Shown here: positions 26,430 to 34,214 of the stretch, in pieces
How the letters are laid out: each line of letters opens with the position of its first letter
How positions within the stretch are numbered: the stretch's first letter is position 1
Origin: Blastopirellula sp. J2-11
GTDB lineage: Bacteria; Planctomycetota; Planctomycetia; Pirellulales; Pirellulaceae
NCBI RefSeq assembly: GCF_024584705.1
Contig: NZ_CP097384.1
Span: 558,001 to 622,000, forward strand
Length of the DNA: 64,000 nt
Reading direction: 5' to 3'
The notes under the pieces: model-generated
The model's input: the letters and a program-made list of their open reading frames with translations, nothing else
Told to the model about the DNA's origin: nothing
The model's database searches: none
Position numbers and translations under genes: made by a program

Positions 26430-29400
26430 ATGTTAGACGCAGTCATTCGATTTTCGCTGCGGCATCGGCCGCTCATCTTGGTGCTGTCGATCGCCGTCAT
26501 GATCTATGGCAGCTATTTGGCGACGACGATGCCGATCGACGTATTTCCCGATTTGGATCGCCCGCGTGTGGTGATTTTGACTGAGTGTCCCGGTCTCTCT
26601 CCGGAAGAAGTGGAAACGCTCGTGACGCAACCGATCGAGCAAGCGGTGCTCGGCGCGAACGGCGTCGTCTCGGTGCGCAGCCAGTCCAGCACGGGACTGG
26701 TCGTGATCTACATCGAATTCGCCTGGGATACCGAGATCCGCGCGGCTCGACAGGTTGTCCAGGAACGCTTGGCGATGGTCGCTGGCGTCATGCCGCCAGG
26801 GATTCAACCGCTACTCGCTCCGCCGACGTCGATCATGGGGCAAATTATGCATGTCGGCGTGCATCGTCAAGCTGGCCCCAGCGGCGGTAAATTGGCCCCG
26901 CTTGGCGAGACAAAGTTACTTGCCGAATTGCTCCCCAGCGGACAACTGAAAGTTTGGCGACCAATCGATCGCCGCCAACCCCAGAACTGGGAAGAGTTGC
27001 CGATCGACTCTTGGGGAGAAGTCGATGTTGCGTCGATCGTCCTGGGAGAGGAAACGACGCGCCGCTTTCAAATTGTGGTGAACGGAGATGCGTATAGCGT
27101 TCCCTTCCTGTCCGACTTTGACCAAGCGATGCAGTTGCGAACCATCGCCGATTGGATCGTCCGACCGCGGCTATTGCAAATCTCAGGCATCGCCGAAGTG
27201 ATCGTATTGGGAGGAGAGAAAAAACAATATCAAGTAGCGGTCGATCCGACGGCGCTGCTCGATTTCGGCGTCAGCTTGAAGCAAGTAGAAGATGCGGTTC
27301 GTCGTAACAATGTAAACGCCAGCGGCGGATATACGCTGGAAGGACAACGAGAGCGACCGATTCGCGTCATCGGACGGTTGGGGCCAGAACCGGCGCAAGT
27401 GTTGGTTGACTTGCGGAAGATCTCGGTCGACGCCAGCGGCCGGCGGCCGGTATTGCTGCAGCAAGTCGCCGAAGTTGGAGAAGGCGCGCCTGCGAAACGG
27501 GGAGACGCCAGCATCGATGGGCTCGGCGGGATCGTCATCACGCTGGTCAAACAGCCGCATGTCGATACTCGCGGCTTGACCGATAACATTCATGCGGCGT
27601 TGGCCGACGTAGAAGCATCCTTGCCCGCAGATATTTTGGTCAATCGTGATCTGTTTCAATTAAAGAGCTTCATCGATCGCGGCATTTACTATGTTGGTGA
27701 AGCGCTCGTCATCGGGGCGATTCTGGTTGTGATCGTGTTGGCGTTGTTTCTGTTGAATTTTCGCACCACCTTCATCACGCTATCGGCGATTCCCCTTTCG
27801 TTGGCGACTACCATCCTGGTCTTTCGCGCGATTAGCTATCTGACAGGGCAAGAGCTCTCGATCAATGTCATGACCCTCGGCGGTCTGGCGGTTGCGATGG
27901 GAGAACTGGTGGATGATGCGATTGTCGATGTCGAGAACATCTATCGACGATTGAAAGAGAACAACTCACTCACGTCGCCAAAGCCGGCGCTGCAAGTCGT
28001 TTATCAGGCAAGCCGCGAAATTCGCAGCGCCATCGTCTTCGGCACGGCGGTCGTGATCCTCGTCTTTATGCCGTTGTTCGCCATGTCAGGGGTGGAAGGC
28101 CGATTGTTTACGCCGTTGGGGATTGCTTACATCGTCTCGATTTTGTCGTCGTTGGTCGTCTCGCTAACAGTGACGCCGGTCCTCTCCTACTATCTGTTGC
28201 CGCAGTCGAAAACGACTCACACGCATGACGACGGCTGGTTGCTGCGATCCTTAAAATATTGGGCCAGTTATCTGATCCGCGCGAGTCTGCGATTCGCGAC
28301 GCCGCTGCTGATCACGACCTGGATGTTGGTAGCGCTAAGCGGTTGGCTGCTGACTCAGATCGGAGCCGACTTTTTACCGCAGTTCGACGAAGGGAGCGTG
28401 CAGATCAATTTGACCCTGCCGGCCGGTTCGTCCCTGCAAGCTTCGAGCGACGCCGCGGCGATCGTCGATCAAAAACTATCTCCGCTGCTGTTGTCAGACG
28501 CAAATCCTCAGGGCGAACTGCGGCACTTCGTCCGTCGCACAGGTCGCGCCGAACTGGACGAGCATGCTCAGCCCGTCAACATGAGCGAGTACATCCTGAG
28601 CATGAATCCAAAGGTCGAGCATTCTCGCGACGAATCGATTGAGCGGTTGCTAGAGGAGTTGAAGAAAGACTTGCCGGGCGTGGATGTCGAAATCGATCAG
28701 CCGCTCGCACACTTGATCAGTCACATGCTCTCCGGCGTTTATGCGCATGTCGCGATCAAGATTTACGGCGATGATCTGAACGTCTTACAGCGATTGGCGC
28801 GACAGGTGAAAGGAGAAATCAGCGACGTGCCCGGCATCACGACGCCGGTGATCGAATCGCAGGTCTTTGTCGATGAACTGCACATCGTGTTGCGTCCCGA
28901 CGCTTTGGCGCTTTACGGTCTCGATCGGCAGGAAGTGGCCGATTTCGTCCAAACCGCTTTGCAAGGAGAAACCGTATCCCAAGTGCTGGAAGGTTCGCGG
29001 CGGTTTGATCTAGTTGTCCGACTACGAAAGCAGGAACGGACCGACTATTTCAGCTTGCAGAATCTGCGCATCGACCTTCCCAACGGCGCCGGACAGATCA
29101 AACTGGCCGATGTCGCCGATTTCACGGCCGGCAAGACGGGGCCGAATCAGCTGATGCGAGAAAACGTTCGTCGCCGGATGGTCGTCCGTTGCAATACGCA
29201 AGGGCGAGATTTGGGGAGCGTCGTCGCGGATATCGAACACCGCGTGCAAAGCCGCATTCGTCTTCCAGAAGGGTATTACGTTGAATATGGCGGTCAGTTT
29301 GAAAGCCAGCGCTCGGCGACGCTGATGATCGGCCTGATGGCGATCGTCTCGTTGGTCGGCGTCTTTGTCGTGCTGCTGATGCTGCATTCGTCGGTCCGGA

Positions 29401-29867
29401 TCGTCTTGCAGATCTTGAACGCGATTCCGACTGCCTTTATCGGCGGCGTCGCAGCACTGGTCATTACCGAACAAACGTTGACCGTGGCCAGCCTTGTCGG
29501 CTTCGTTTCGCTGGGCGGAATTGCGGTTCGTAACGGCATCTTGCTGGTGACGCACTATTTTCACTTGATGGAACAAGAGGGGGAGTCGTTCTCCGCAGCC
29601 ATGATCATGCGCGGCAGTTTAGAACGCTTGGCCCCGGTGTTGATGACGGCGCTCACCGCCGGCATGGGACTATTGCCGATCGTCGCAGGCGGCCAAAAGC
29701 CGGGGCTAGAAATTTTGTATCCTGTCGCCACGGTGATCATGGGAGGACTGATTACTTCTACATTTTGCGAATTTTTGATTCACCCCGGTCTCTTCTGGAA
29801 GTTCAGCGGCCGGGATGCGATTCGTCTCGCTCAGGGAGAGCATGACGAAGAAGCGATGCTCCAGTGA
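26430..29867 (+). CDS. CusA/CzcA-type heavy-metal RND efflux pump
   Basis: 1145 residues, near but slightly longer than the ~1040 typical of this family. The N-terminal membrane helix is followed by the family segment LATTMPIDVFPDLDRPRV (first porter domain). Membrane segment 4 carries the acidic proton-relay motif GELVDDAIVDVENIYRRL at about residues 490-507. A second half with a matching arrangement contains GADFLPQFDEGSVQI. It belongs to the heavy-metal (HME) RND class, which exports Cu/Ag or Zn/Co/Cd by proton antiport. An insertion in the first periplasmic domain (about residues 150-200) accounts for the extra length. The metal is unknown. Follows the adaptor gene by 9 bp. Confidence 0.93.
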   Translation: MLDAVIRFSLRHRPLILVLSIAVMIYGSYLATTMPIDVFPDLDRPRVVILTECPGLSPEEVETLVTQPIEQAVLGANGVVSVRSQSSTGLVVIYIEFAWDTEIRAARQVVQERLAMVAGVMPPGIQPLLAPPTSIMGQIMHVGVHRQAGPSGGKLAPLGETKLLAELLPSGQLKVWRPIDRRQPQNWEELPIDSWGEVDVASIVLGEETTRRFQIVVNGDAYSVPFLSDFDQAMQLRTIADWIVRPRLLQISGIAEVIVLGGEKKQYQVAVDPTALLDFGVSLKQVEDAVRRNNVNASGGYTLEGQRERPIRVIGRLGPEPAQVLVDLRKISVDASGRRPVLLQQVAEVGEGAPAKRGDASIDGLGGIVITLVKQPHVDTRGLTDNIHAALADVEASLPADILVNRDLFQLKSFIDRGIYYVGEALVIGAILVVIVLALFLLNFRTTFITLSAIPLSLATTILVFRAISYLTGQELSINVMTLGGLAVAMGELVDDAIVDVENIYRRLKENNSLTSPKPALQVVYQASREIRSAIVFGTAVVILVFMPLFAMSGVEGRLFTPLGIAYIVSILSSLVVSLTVTPVLSYYLLPQSKTTHTHDDGWLLRSLKYWASYLIRASLRFATPLLITTWMLVALSGWLLTQIGADFLPQFDEGSVQINLTLPAGSSLQASSDAAAIVDQKLSPLLLSDANPQGELRHFVRRTGRAELDEHAQPVNMSEYILSMNPKVEHSRDESIERLLEELKKDLPGVDVEIDQPLAHLISHMLSGVYAHVAIKIYGDDLNVLQRLARQVKGEISDVPGITTPVIESQVFVDELHIVLRPDALALYGLDRQEVADFVQTALQGETVSQVLEGSRRFDLVVRLRKQERTDYFSLQNLRIDLPNGAGQIKLADVADFTAGKTGPNQLMRENVRRRMVVRCNTQGRDLGSVVADIEHRVQSRIRLPEGYYVEYGGQFESQRSATLMIGLMAIVSLVGVFVVLLMLHSSVRIVLQILNAIPTAFIGGVAALVITEQTLTVASLVGFVSLGGIAVRNGILLVTHYFHLMEQEGESFSAAMIMRGSLERLAPVLMTALTAGMGLLPIVAGGQKPGLEILYPVATVIMGGLITSTFCEFLIHPGLFWKFSGRDAIRLAQGEHDEEAMLQ

Positions 29868-29918
29868 CGCCGCTTTCGGCGTCGCCTAGAAATGATTTTT
29901 TACAAAGGGAATTTGCAC

Positions 29919-30410
29919 ATGATTCGTTACGCAACATTTTTCGTCTTGGCGAGTTTATGGGTCGGTGTTATCGGCTGCAAAAACGACGCCGCCGTGGCGC
30001 CCGCCAACGAGCCTGCCGCCAGCGGCGGCGGAGAGGATCACGGTCATAGCCACAGCGACGGGCCCAACGGAGGCGTCGTCACCGATTGGGGCGGCGGCAA
30101 ATACCACGTAGAGTTCACCGTCGATCATGACGCCAAAGAGTCGGCGGTCTACATCTTGGGGGGAGATGCAAAGACACCGGAACCGATCGCCGCTGAGACG
30201 CTATTGCTGAGCATTCGTGAGCCCTCGTTTCAGGTGGATCTGCAAGCGGTTCCGCTTGATGGCGAAAGCGCCGGCACAAGCTCACGCTTCGTCGGCAAGC
30301 ACGACAATCTAGGAATCGTGCGCGAATTCTCCGGCGCCATTAGCGGCGAAGTCGACGGCACGCCGTACGCCGGCGACTTTCAAGAGGAAGCGCACGGGCA
30401 CGAACACTAG
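29919..30410 (+). CDS. Histidine-rich lipoprotein of the efflux cluster
   Basis: 163 residues from ATG 29919, which follows AAAGGGA. An upstream in-frame ATG at 29892 would add nine residues. A lipobox (VGVIGC, Cys about residue 19) follows a signal peptide. The mature N-terminus is His-rich (EDHGHSHSDG), then a small beta-rich domain YHVEFTVDHDAKESAVYI, and a final HGHEH. It is the third His-rich exported product in this gene run, 51 bp after the pump. Probably a periplasmic metal-handling component. No known family identified with confidence. Confidence 0.75.
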   Translation: MIRYATFFVLASLWVGVIGCKNDAAVAPANEPAASGGGEDHGHSHSDGPNGGVVTDWGGGKYHVEFTVDHDAKESAVYILGGDAKTPEPIAAETLLLSIREPSFQVDLQAVPLDGESAGTSSRFVGKHDNLGIVREFSGAISGEVDGTPYAGDFQEEAHGHEH

Positions 30411-30438
30411 GAAGGAGTTTCCCTGCGGCCTGCGCAGG

Positions 30439-30483
30439 CGGTTATTCTCGGTTGCGCAAATCAAGAGAACCGTCACTCTTTTT
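30439..30483 (+). terminator. Possible terminator after the efflux cluster
   Basis: A bulged stem between 30439-30449 and 30465-30472 (TTCTC with GAGAA, flanked by G-C pairs) is followed within 10 nt by a run of Ts at 30479-30483. It sits about 30 nt past the lipoprotein stop, where a rho-independent end would be expected. Confidence 0.4.
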
Positions 30484-30750
30484 AAGGACATTCGATTGGC
30501 TGCAATCGCCGCGTAAAGAACGCGAAAGATGGGGATGAACATCCTCCGTCGAAACCGAAGTAGCTGGGCCGCAACGGCCAACTTTGTCCGTTGACAAAGC
30601 GCACGGATCAGGGGTCCATTGACCTGGAAATCCCGTTCTTCCCCAACCGTAATCGCTCGGCGACCGAAAAGGCCGATTCGACCCGGCGCTGCTGCGCGCT
30701 GACTATTCCCGTCGCTGAACTACCGGACGATTGGAACGCAGGTGCGCTCT
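30484..30750. other. Stretch without a supported gene between efflux cluster and repeat array
   Basis: About 270 bp, extended by the repeats and IS to the right. A 99-codon frame on the plus strand (30591-30890) begins with TTG, reads through the repeats and into the IS end, and is judged a chance frame. Nothing else is recognisable. Confidence 0.4.
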
Positions 30751-30829
30751 CCAGAAAAAAACGTGATCCAGTCCAGTCCAAGGTTCCAGCCCGAAAAAAC
30801 GGTGTCCTGTCCGGTCCAAGGTTCCAGCC
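30751..30829. repeat. Left part of a 38-bp tandem repeat array (2 units)
   Basis: Units at 30751-30788 (degenerate) and 30789-30826 share the core TCCGGTCCAAGGTTCCA with three units right of the IS. The last bases 30826-30829 (AGCC) are the left copy of the target duplication of the IS3-type element. Removing the IS joins this part to 32124 and restores five units in phase. Confidence 0.85.
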
Positions 30830-30861
30830 TGCCCCAGCCCAGGACTGGTGGACGCTGAAGG
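30830..30861. repeat. Left terminal inverted repeat of the IS
   Basis: 32 bp beginning TGCCCCAGCCCAGGACTGG, identical to the reverse complement of 32088-32119. The TG start is typical of IS3-family ends. Confidence 0.92.
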
Positions 30862-30870
30862 TAGACTTTT

Positions 30871-31755
30871 TTACGCGGCCAAGTTCGTAGCGTGCCGGGC
30901 CTCGAACTGATTGGGCGTTAGGTAACCGAGCGTTTGGTGGATTCGCTCGCTGTTGTAGAACGTTTCAATGTAGCGGAAGACGCTGAGTCTGGCCTCTTCG
31001 ATGTTGGCGAATTCTTCGAACTTCGTCCGCTCGTGCTTGAGCGACCAGAAGAATCGTTCCATCACTGCATTGTCGTAGCAGCAGCCGGTGCGGCTCATTG
31101 AGCAAGTGATTCCCAGCGTTTTCAGCGTTCGCTGATACTCGTCGCTGGTGTACTGACAGCCGCGATCGCTGTGATGCAGCAACTGCTTCGTGTCGGGCCG
31201 CCGCGACTCGATCGCGTTGCGCAGCGCGTTGCTGACCAACGTCGTCGCCAGGCTTGTCGACAACTCCCACCCGACCACTTTGCGACTAAATAAATCGAGC
31301 ACCACCGCCAGGTAAACCCAGCCGGATGCGGTTGGCAGATACGTAATATCGGTCACCCATTTTTGATTCGGGGCATCAGCCGCGAACTGTTGATCGAGGA
31401 GATTGGCGGCCGGACGCTTCGTGGGATCGGCCTTGGTCGTTGTCGGGTTGAAACGGCTGAAAACCTTGCTTTTCAGGCCTAAATCACGCATCGCTTTAGC
31501 GACGGTGTTGCGACAGGGCGATTCCATCTCGTCGCTCGCCTGCAGCTTTTTCGCAATCTTTTCGCTGCCGTAAATTTGATCCGACTGCTCGAAAACGTGT
31601 TTCACCGCTTGATGAATTTTCGCGGTCCGCAGCGCCCGGGGACCAGGCTGCGCACGGAGCGAGCGATAAAACCCGCTCTTGCTGACCTGCAGCACGCAGC
31701 ACATGGTCTCGACCGGAAAGGAGTCACGATGTTGAGCGATCCAGGCGAATTTCAC
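30871..31755 (-). CDS. IS3-family transposase OrfB (DDE catalytic subunit)
   Basis: 294 residues from GTG 31755, overlapping OrfA by GTGA with AAGGAG 6 nt upstream. The catalytic triad is visible: D136 in WVTDITYL, D197 in HHSDRGCQY and E233 in CYDNAVMERFF, with the D-x35-E spacing of the rve integrase fold. The N-terminal HTH_21-like region precedes it (FYRSLRAQPGPRALRTAK, IYGSEKIAKKL). The frame stays open upstream of the GTG past the slippery A-run in OrfA, so a fused OrfAB by -1 frameshifting is also possible. Catalyses cut-and-join transposition of the element. Confidence 0.95.
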   Translation of the reverse strand: MKFAWIAQHRDSFPVETMCCVLQVSKSGFYRSLRAQPGPRALRTAKIHQAVKHVFEQSDQIYGSEKIAKKLQASDEMESPCRNTVAKAMRDLGLKSKVFSRFNPTTTKADPTKRPAANLLDQQFAADAPNQKWVTDITYLPTASGWVYLAVVLDLFSRKVVGWELSTSLATTLVSNALRNAIESRRPDTKQLLHHSDRGCQYTSDEYQRTLKTLGITCSMSRTGCCYDNAVMERFFWSLKHERTKFEEFANIEEARLSVFRYIETFYNSERIHQTLGYLTPNQFEARHATNLAA

Positions 31756-32057
31756 TGCGACTCCTTCGCAAAATACGCCGTCGCTTTTTTTAAGATTTCT
31801 CGCTCAAGTTCCGCTTGCTGCAGTTCCTTGCGCAGCCGCTTGTTCTCGGCTCGCAAATCTTCGAGCGAAGCGTCATCGCCGCACGGTTTCGGCTTCGGGG
31901 CGAGCTGCTTGTGCCATCGCCGCAGGCTCCGTTCCAGCACATTAACCGCGTCGGCCGCCGCCGAAAACGAGTAACCTTGCTTGACGACCAAGTCGACCGA
32001 GTCCTGCTTAAATTGTTGAGAGTACTTCCGTGGCATCCGATTCGATTCCTGAGACAT
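31752..32057 (-). CDS. IS3-family transposase OrfA (DNA-binding subunit)
   Basis: 101 residues from ATG 32057, preceded by a strong AGGAGG. The N-terminal HTH_Tnp_1 domain (KYSQQFKQDSVDLVVKQGY, AAADAVNVLERSLRRW) is followed by a leucine-zipper coiled coil (LEDLRAENKRLRKELQQAEL) that dimerises and pairs with OrfB. The length matches the family. It ends four bases inside OrfB. Confidence 0.94.
   Translation of the reverse strand: MSQESNRMPRKYSQQFKQDSVDLVVKQGYSFSAAADAVNVLERSLRRWHKQLAPKPKPCGDDASLEDLRAENKRLRKELQQAELEREILKKATAYFAKESQ
31784..31791 (-). other. Probable -1 programmed frameshift site of the IS
   Basis: On the transcribed strand OrfA reads TTA AAA AAA GCG. The A7G run allows a -1 slip into the OrfB frame, which is open from there through the OrfB GTG start. 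IS3-family elements commonly make OrfAB this way. Confidence 0.65.
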
Positions 32058-32087
32058 GCAGACCTCCTGAAGGGATTTTCCAAAAAT

Positions 32088-32119
32088 CCTTCAGCGTCCA
32101 CCAGTCCTGGGCTGGGGCA
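32088..32119. repeat. Right terminal inverted repeat of the IS
   Basis: Perfect 32-bp complement of 30830-30861. Inward of it the two ends diverge at once. Confidence 0.92.
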
Positions 32120-32234
32120 AGCCCGAGAAAACGGAGTCCTGTCCGGTCCAGGGTTTCAGCCCAAGAAAACGGAGTCCTGTCCAGTCCAAGGTTCCAGCCC
32201 GAGAAAACGGAGTCCTGTCCGGTCCAAGGTTTCG
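32120..32234. repeat. Right part of the 38-bp tandem repeat array (3 units)
   Basis: Three units at 32121-32158, 32159-32196 and 32197-32234 share the core GAAAACGGAGTCCTGTCC and differ at few positions. The first four bases 32120-32123 (AGCC) are the right target duplication. The array ends 8 bp from the stop codon of the metallo-beta-lactamase-fold gene, so it lies in that gene's 3' region. No spacer sequences separate the units. Confidence 0.88.
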
Positions 32235-32242
32235 TCTGGCGA

Positions 32243-33220
32243 CTAACCGAGCCAATAGGCTTGGTGACCGCGCCCGCGGAGATCGTCGACAAACCGTTTG
32301 GGACCATGCGTGCAGTAGATTCGCTGCGGCGCGACTTGCTCGATGGTTTCTAACAGTTCGGTATAGTCGGCGTGGTCGGAGAGCGGCACGACATGATCGC
32401 AGCGGTAGCGAGCCGCCAACTGCGGATTCCATCCCCAGCCGGTCATCGCGAAATGTTGGGCCAGGACGACTCCATGCACGTCGCTACCGCGCTGCGATCG
32501 AGGAGGAGAAACAATCACATGCCGCTGTTTCGGTCGACCATCGTAAAGCTCGTACTCGCCCAGCTTGCAGCCGCACGCTTCGTAGATTTGACTGATCGCG
32601 AAGACATCATGCTGTTGCTGCACGCGAATGCCGTGGTGCGTCAGGATTTTGGTCACTTCCTGCGCTTTGCCGAGCACGTAGGCGTGCACGATCGGCGTGG
32701 CGCCTTGGTGAAACGCCTGATCGATTTGCTCCAGAAACCTGGCGATCGTTTCGGCCCGCGGCGGCAGCCGATAAAAGGGATCGCCAAAGGTGCACTCCAT
32801 CACCAGCACGTCGGCCTGGGGCAGGTCAGCCTGGCCGGCGGTGTACGATTCACCCAACCGATAGTCTCCGGTGTAGAGCATCGACCCTTCGTCCTGTTCG
32901 GCCAGCAGCATCGCCGAGCCGAGAACGTGCCCGGCCGAAACGGTGGTGAGCCGAGATTGGCGAAACTCGATCGGCTCACCCAGCGGCATTTCGCGGAACT
33001 GAGTCTCGCCGATCCGATGCCGGACCAGCGCGGCGGTCTCCGGCGTGCAAAGGATCGTTTCGTGCCGCGCCGCATGATCCATGTGAGCATGCGAAATGAA
33101 GCCAAACTGCTGCCGGCGACGAACATCGAGCCCTAGATGCCCCGGCAACAGGAAGAGCCCGCGGTCGAAATAGAAGTTCTCGCGAGGCTTTGCGTCGAGG
33201 TCGAACAGCGATTTTTGCAT
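32243..33220 (-). CDS. Metallo-beta-lactamase/beta-CASP exonuclease-like protein
   Basis: About 325 residues from ATG 33220. A longer frame starts at 33280. The zinc motif HAHMDH follows GFISH, then AGHVLGSAM, LYTGDYRL (third motif) and VMECTFGDP. The beta-CASP part has HAYVLGKAQEVTKIL and a late HADYTELLE, ending YCTHGPKRF. This is the architecture of the ligase-associated DNA exonuclease and mRNA 3'-end-processing-like proteins. No ATP-dependent ligase neighbour, which often accompanies the former, is visible here, so DNA versus RNA substrate stays open. The 38-bp repeat array begins 8 bp past its stop codon. Confidence 0.88.
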   Translation of the reverse strand: MQKSLFDLDAKPRENFYFDRGLFLLPGHLGLDVRRRQQFGFISHAHMDHAARHETILCTPETAALVRHRIGETQFREMPLGEPIEFRQSRLTTVSAGHVLGSAMLLAEQDEGSMLYTGDYRLGESYTAGQADLPQADVLVMECTFGDPFYRLPPRAETIARFLEQIDQAFHQGATPIVHAYVLGKAQEVTKILTHHGIRVQQQHDVFAISQIYEACGCKLGEYELYDGRPKQRHVIVSPPRSQRGSDVHGVVLAQHFAMTGWGWNPQLAARYRCDHVVPLSDHADYTELLETIEQVAPQRIYCTHGPKRFVDDLRGRGHQAYWLG

Positions 33221-33432
33221 GAGAAGCGAACTGTCTTTGCGGCGGGGCCGCTTTCTTTGGGATCGAAACCGAGTTATCATAACACTTTACGGCATTTAGG
33301 CGGAACTTTTTCCCCCAAGATGGCGTAGAATGAAGAGGTTCGGCAAACTGGCCCGGTTCAAGTTAACCGAGCTGAATGTCGAATATCAGGAAGCTGTCGC
33401 GCGCGAGCTGCGGCGGCGACCAATGCACTTTC

Positions 33433-33798
33433 GGGGGCGAATTGGAATCGACCGGATAGCCTGAAGTGTAAGTGGCGTGTCGAGGTTGGTCAGTGGGCCT
33501 CGTTAAAAGCTGACTACAACTATAATTGCCGAGAATAATACTCTCGTCCTTGCTGCCTAGTTAAATAGGTTAGCTTGCCGGTTGAAGGTCTTTGTCGGAG
33601 AGATCTGAAAACCGGTCGCCAATTCCGACTCGTCTTCAGTCACGCAAAGCACGCTGAAGACTAAACCAAGTTCTTTGCTAGTGGGCGTCGGATCTCGTCG
33701 ATTGGAGACGTCGCCTGCAAAAATCAAATAGTCGACTACACACGTAGATGCTTGCATGAAAATATCGCGGGACGCGGGTTCAAATCCCGCCGCCTCCA
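33433..33798 (+). ncRNA. ssrA: Transfer-messenger RNA (tmRNA)
   Basis: Rescues stalled ribosomes by tagging unfinished proteins. The 5' end GGGGGCG (33433-33439) pairs with CGCCTCC (33791-33797), closing the tRNA-like acceptor. The tmRNA signature ATTGGAATCGACCGGATAGC and CTGAAGTGTAAGTGG follow. The T-arm is at 33774-33790 (GCGGG, TTCAAAT, CCCGC). The tag frame runs from GCC 33528 to the TAG at 33558-33560 and encodes AENNTLVLAA, ending in the LAA-type degron. The CCA end is not encoded: ACT follows. A single-piece (non-permuted) gene of about 366 nt. A strong terminator lies about 33 nt downstream. SmpB is not in the window. Confidence 0.96.
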
Positions 33799-33831
33799 CT
33801 TTGGGGTAACAAGCCCCTTTCAGGCAACTAG

Positions 33832-33869
33832 CAAGACCCGCCGACGATTGTTGGCGGGTCTTGTTTTTT
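33832..33869 (+). terminator. Rho-independent terminator of tmRNA
   Basis: An 11-bp stem CAAGACCCGCC / GGCGGGTCTTG (33832-33842 with 33853-33863) with a 10-nt loop is followed directly by six Ts. A smaller GGGG/CCCC hairpin at 33803-33817 sits between the tmRNA and this stem. Confidence 0.92.
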
Positions 33870-34214
33870 CGTCCGTGGGCAGCGGGTTGGGCGAGTCTTG
33901 ATATCTTTCGCAGGGTGGAATTCACGGGACGCACCCAACGAGAGACCCGTGAGGCAGCTACTGGAAGAATCGTAAAGCAAAAAAATCAACTTGTTTTTGC
34001 CGAAGAGATTGACTTTCCCAAGCCTCTCTAGACTCTTGCAGTGTGCAACGGCGTGGTCTAAAACGCCTAGATTGGGAATGTTTTTTGTTGCTGCGATGGA
34101 GTGCAATAAAATTCTCATCGCTCCTTCTTTTGATTGAAGATCTTACCGCATCGATCCTCACCGCGCCGGCCAATAAGAGTTGCAACCAATCGGCTTCGCC
34201 TTAAAGTCAATATC
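33870..34214. other. Intergenic region with no gene recognised
   Basis: About 345 bp between the tmRNA terminator and the first epimerase. I find no protein frame, RNA or repeat I trust. It must hold the promoter of the polysaccharide genes. A partial copy of the tmRNA 3' end, which an integrated element would leave, was not seen here. Confidence 0.4.

Larger units (their letters stand above)
30830..32119 (-). mobile_element. IS3-family insertion sequence (1290 bp)
   Basis: A complete insertion sequence. It has perfect 32-bp terminal inverted repeats starting with TG, two overlapping frames for OrfA and OrfB, a slippery A-run, and a 4-bp direct repeat AGCC flanking it (30826-30829 and 32120-32123). 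It sits precisely inside a 38-bp tandem repeat array. No stop or frameshift damages either frame, so the element could still be active. Confidence 0.93.

Noticed and set aside
30591-30890. Plus-strand frame running into the IS end
   Set aside because: TTG start, reads through repeats and TIR, no motif.
30751-32234. CRISPR array
   Set aside because: The 38-bp units are directly adjacent with no spacers and there is no cas gene.
32091-32432. Minus-strand protein covering the repeats and part of the metallo-beta-lactamase gene
   Set aside because: It is a frame through non-coding repeats, out of frame with the real gene, and lacks a start signal.
33557-33934. Minus-strand 125-codon gene
   Set aside because: It lies over the tmRNA and its terminator. 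The RNA explains the sequence.
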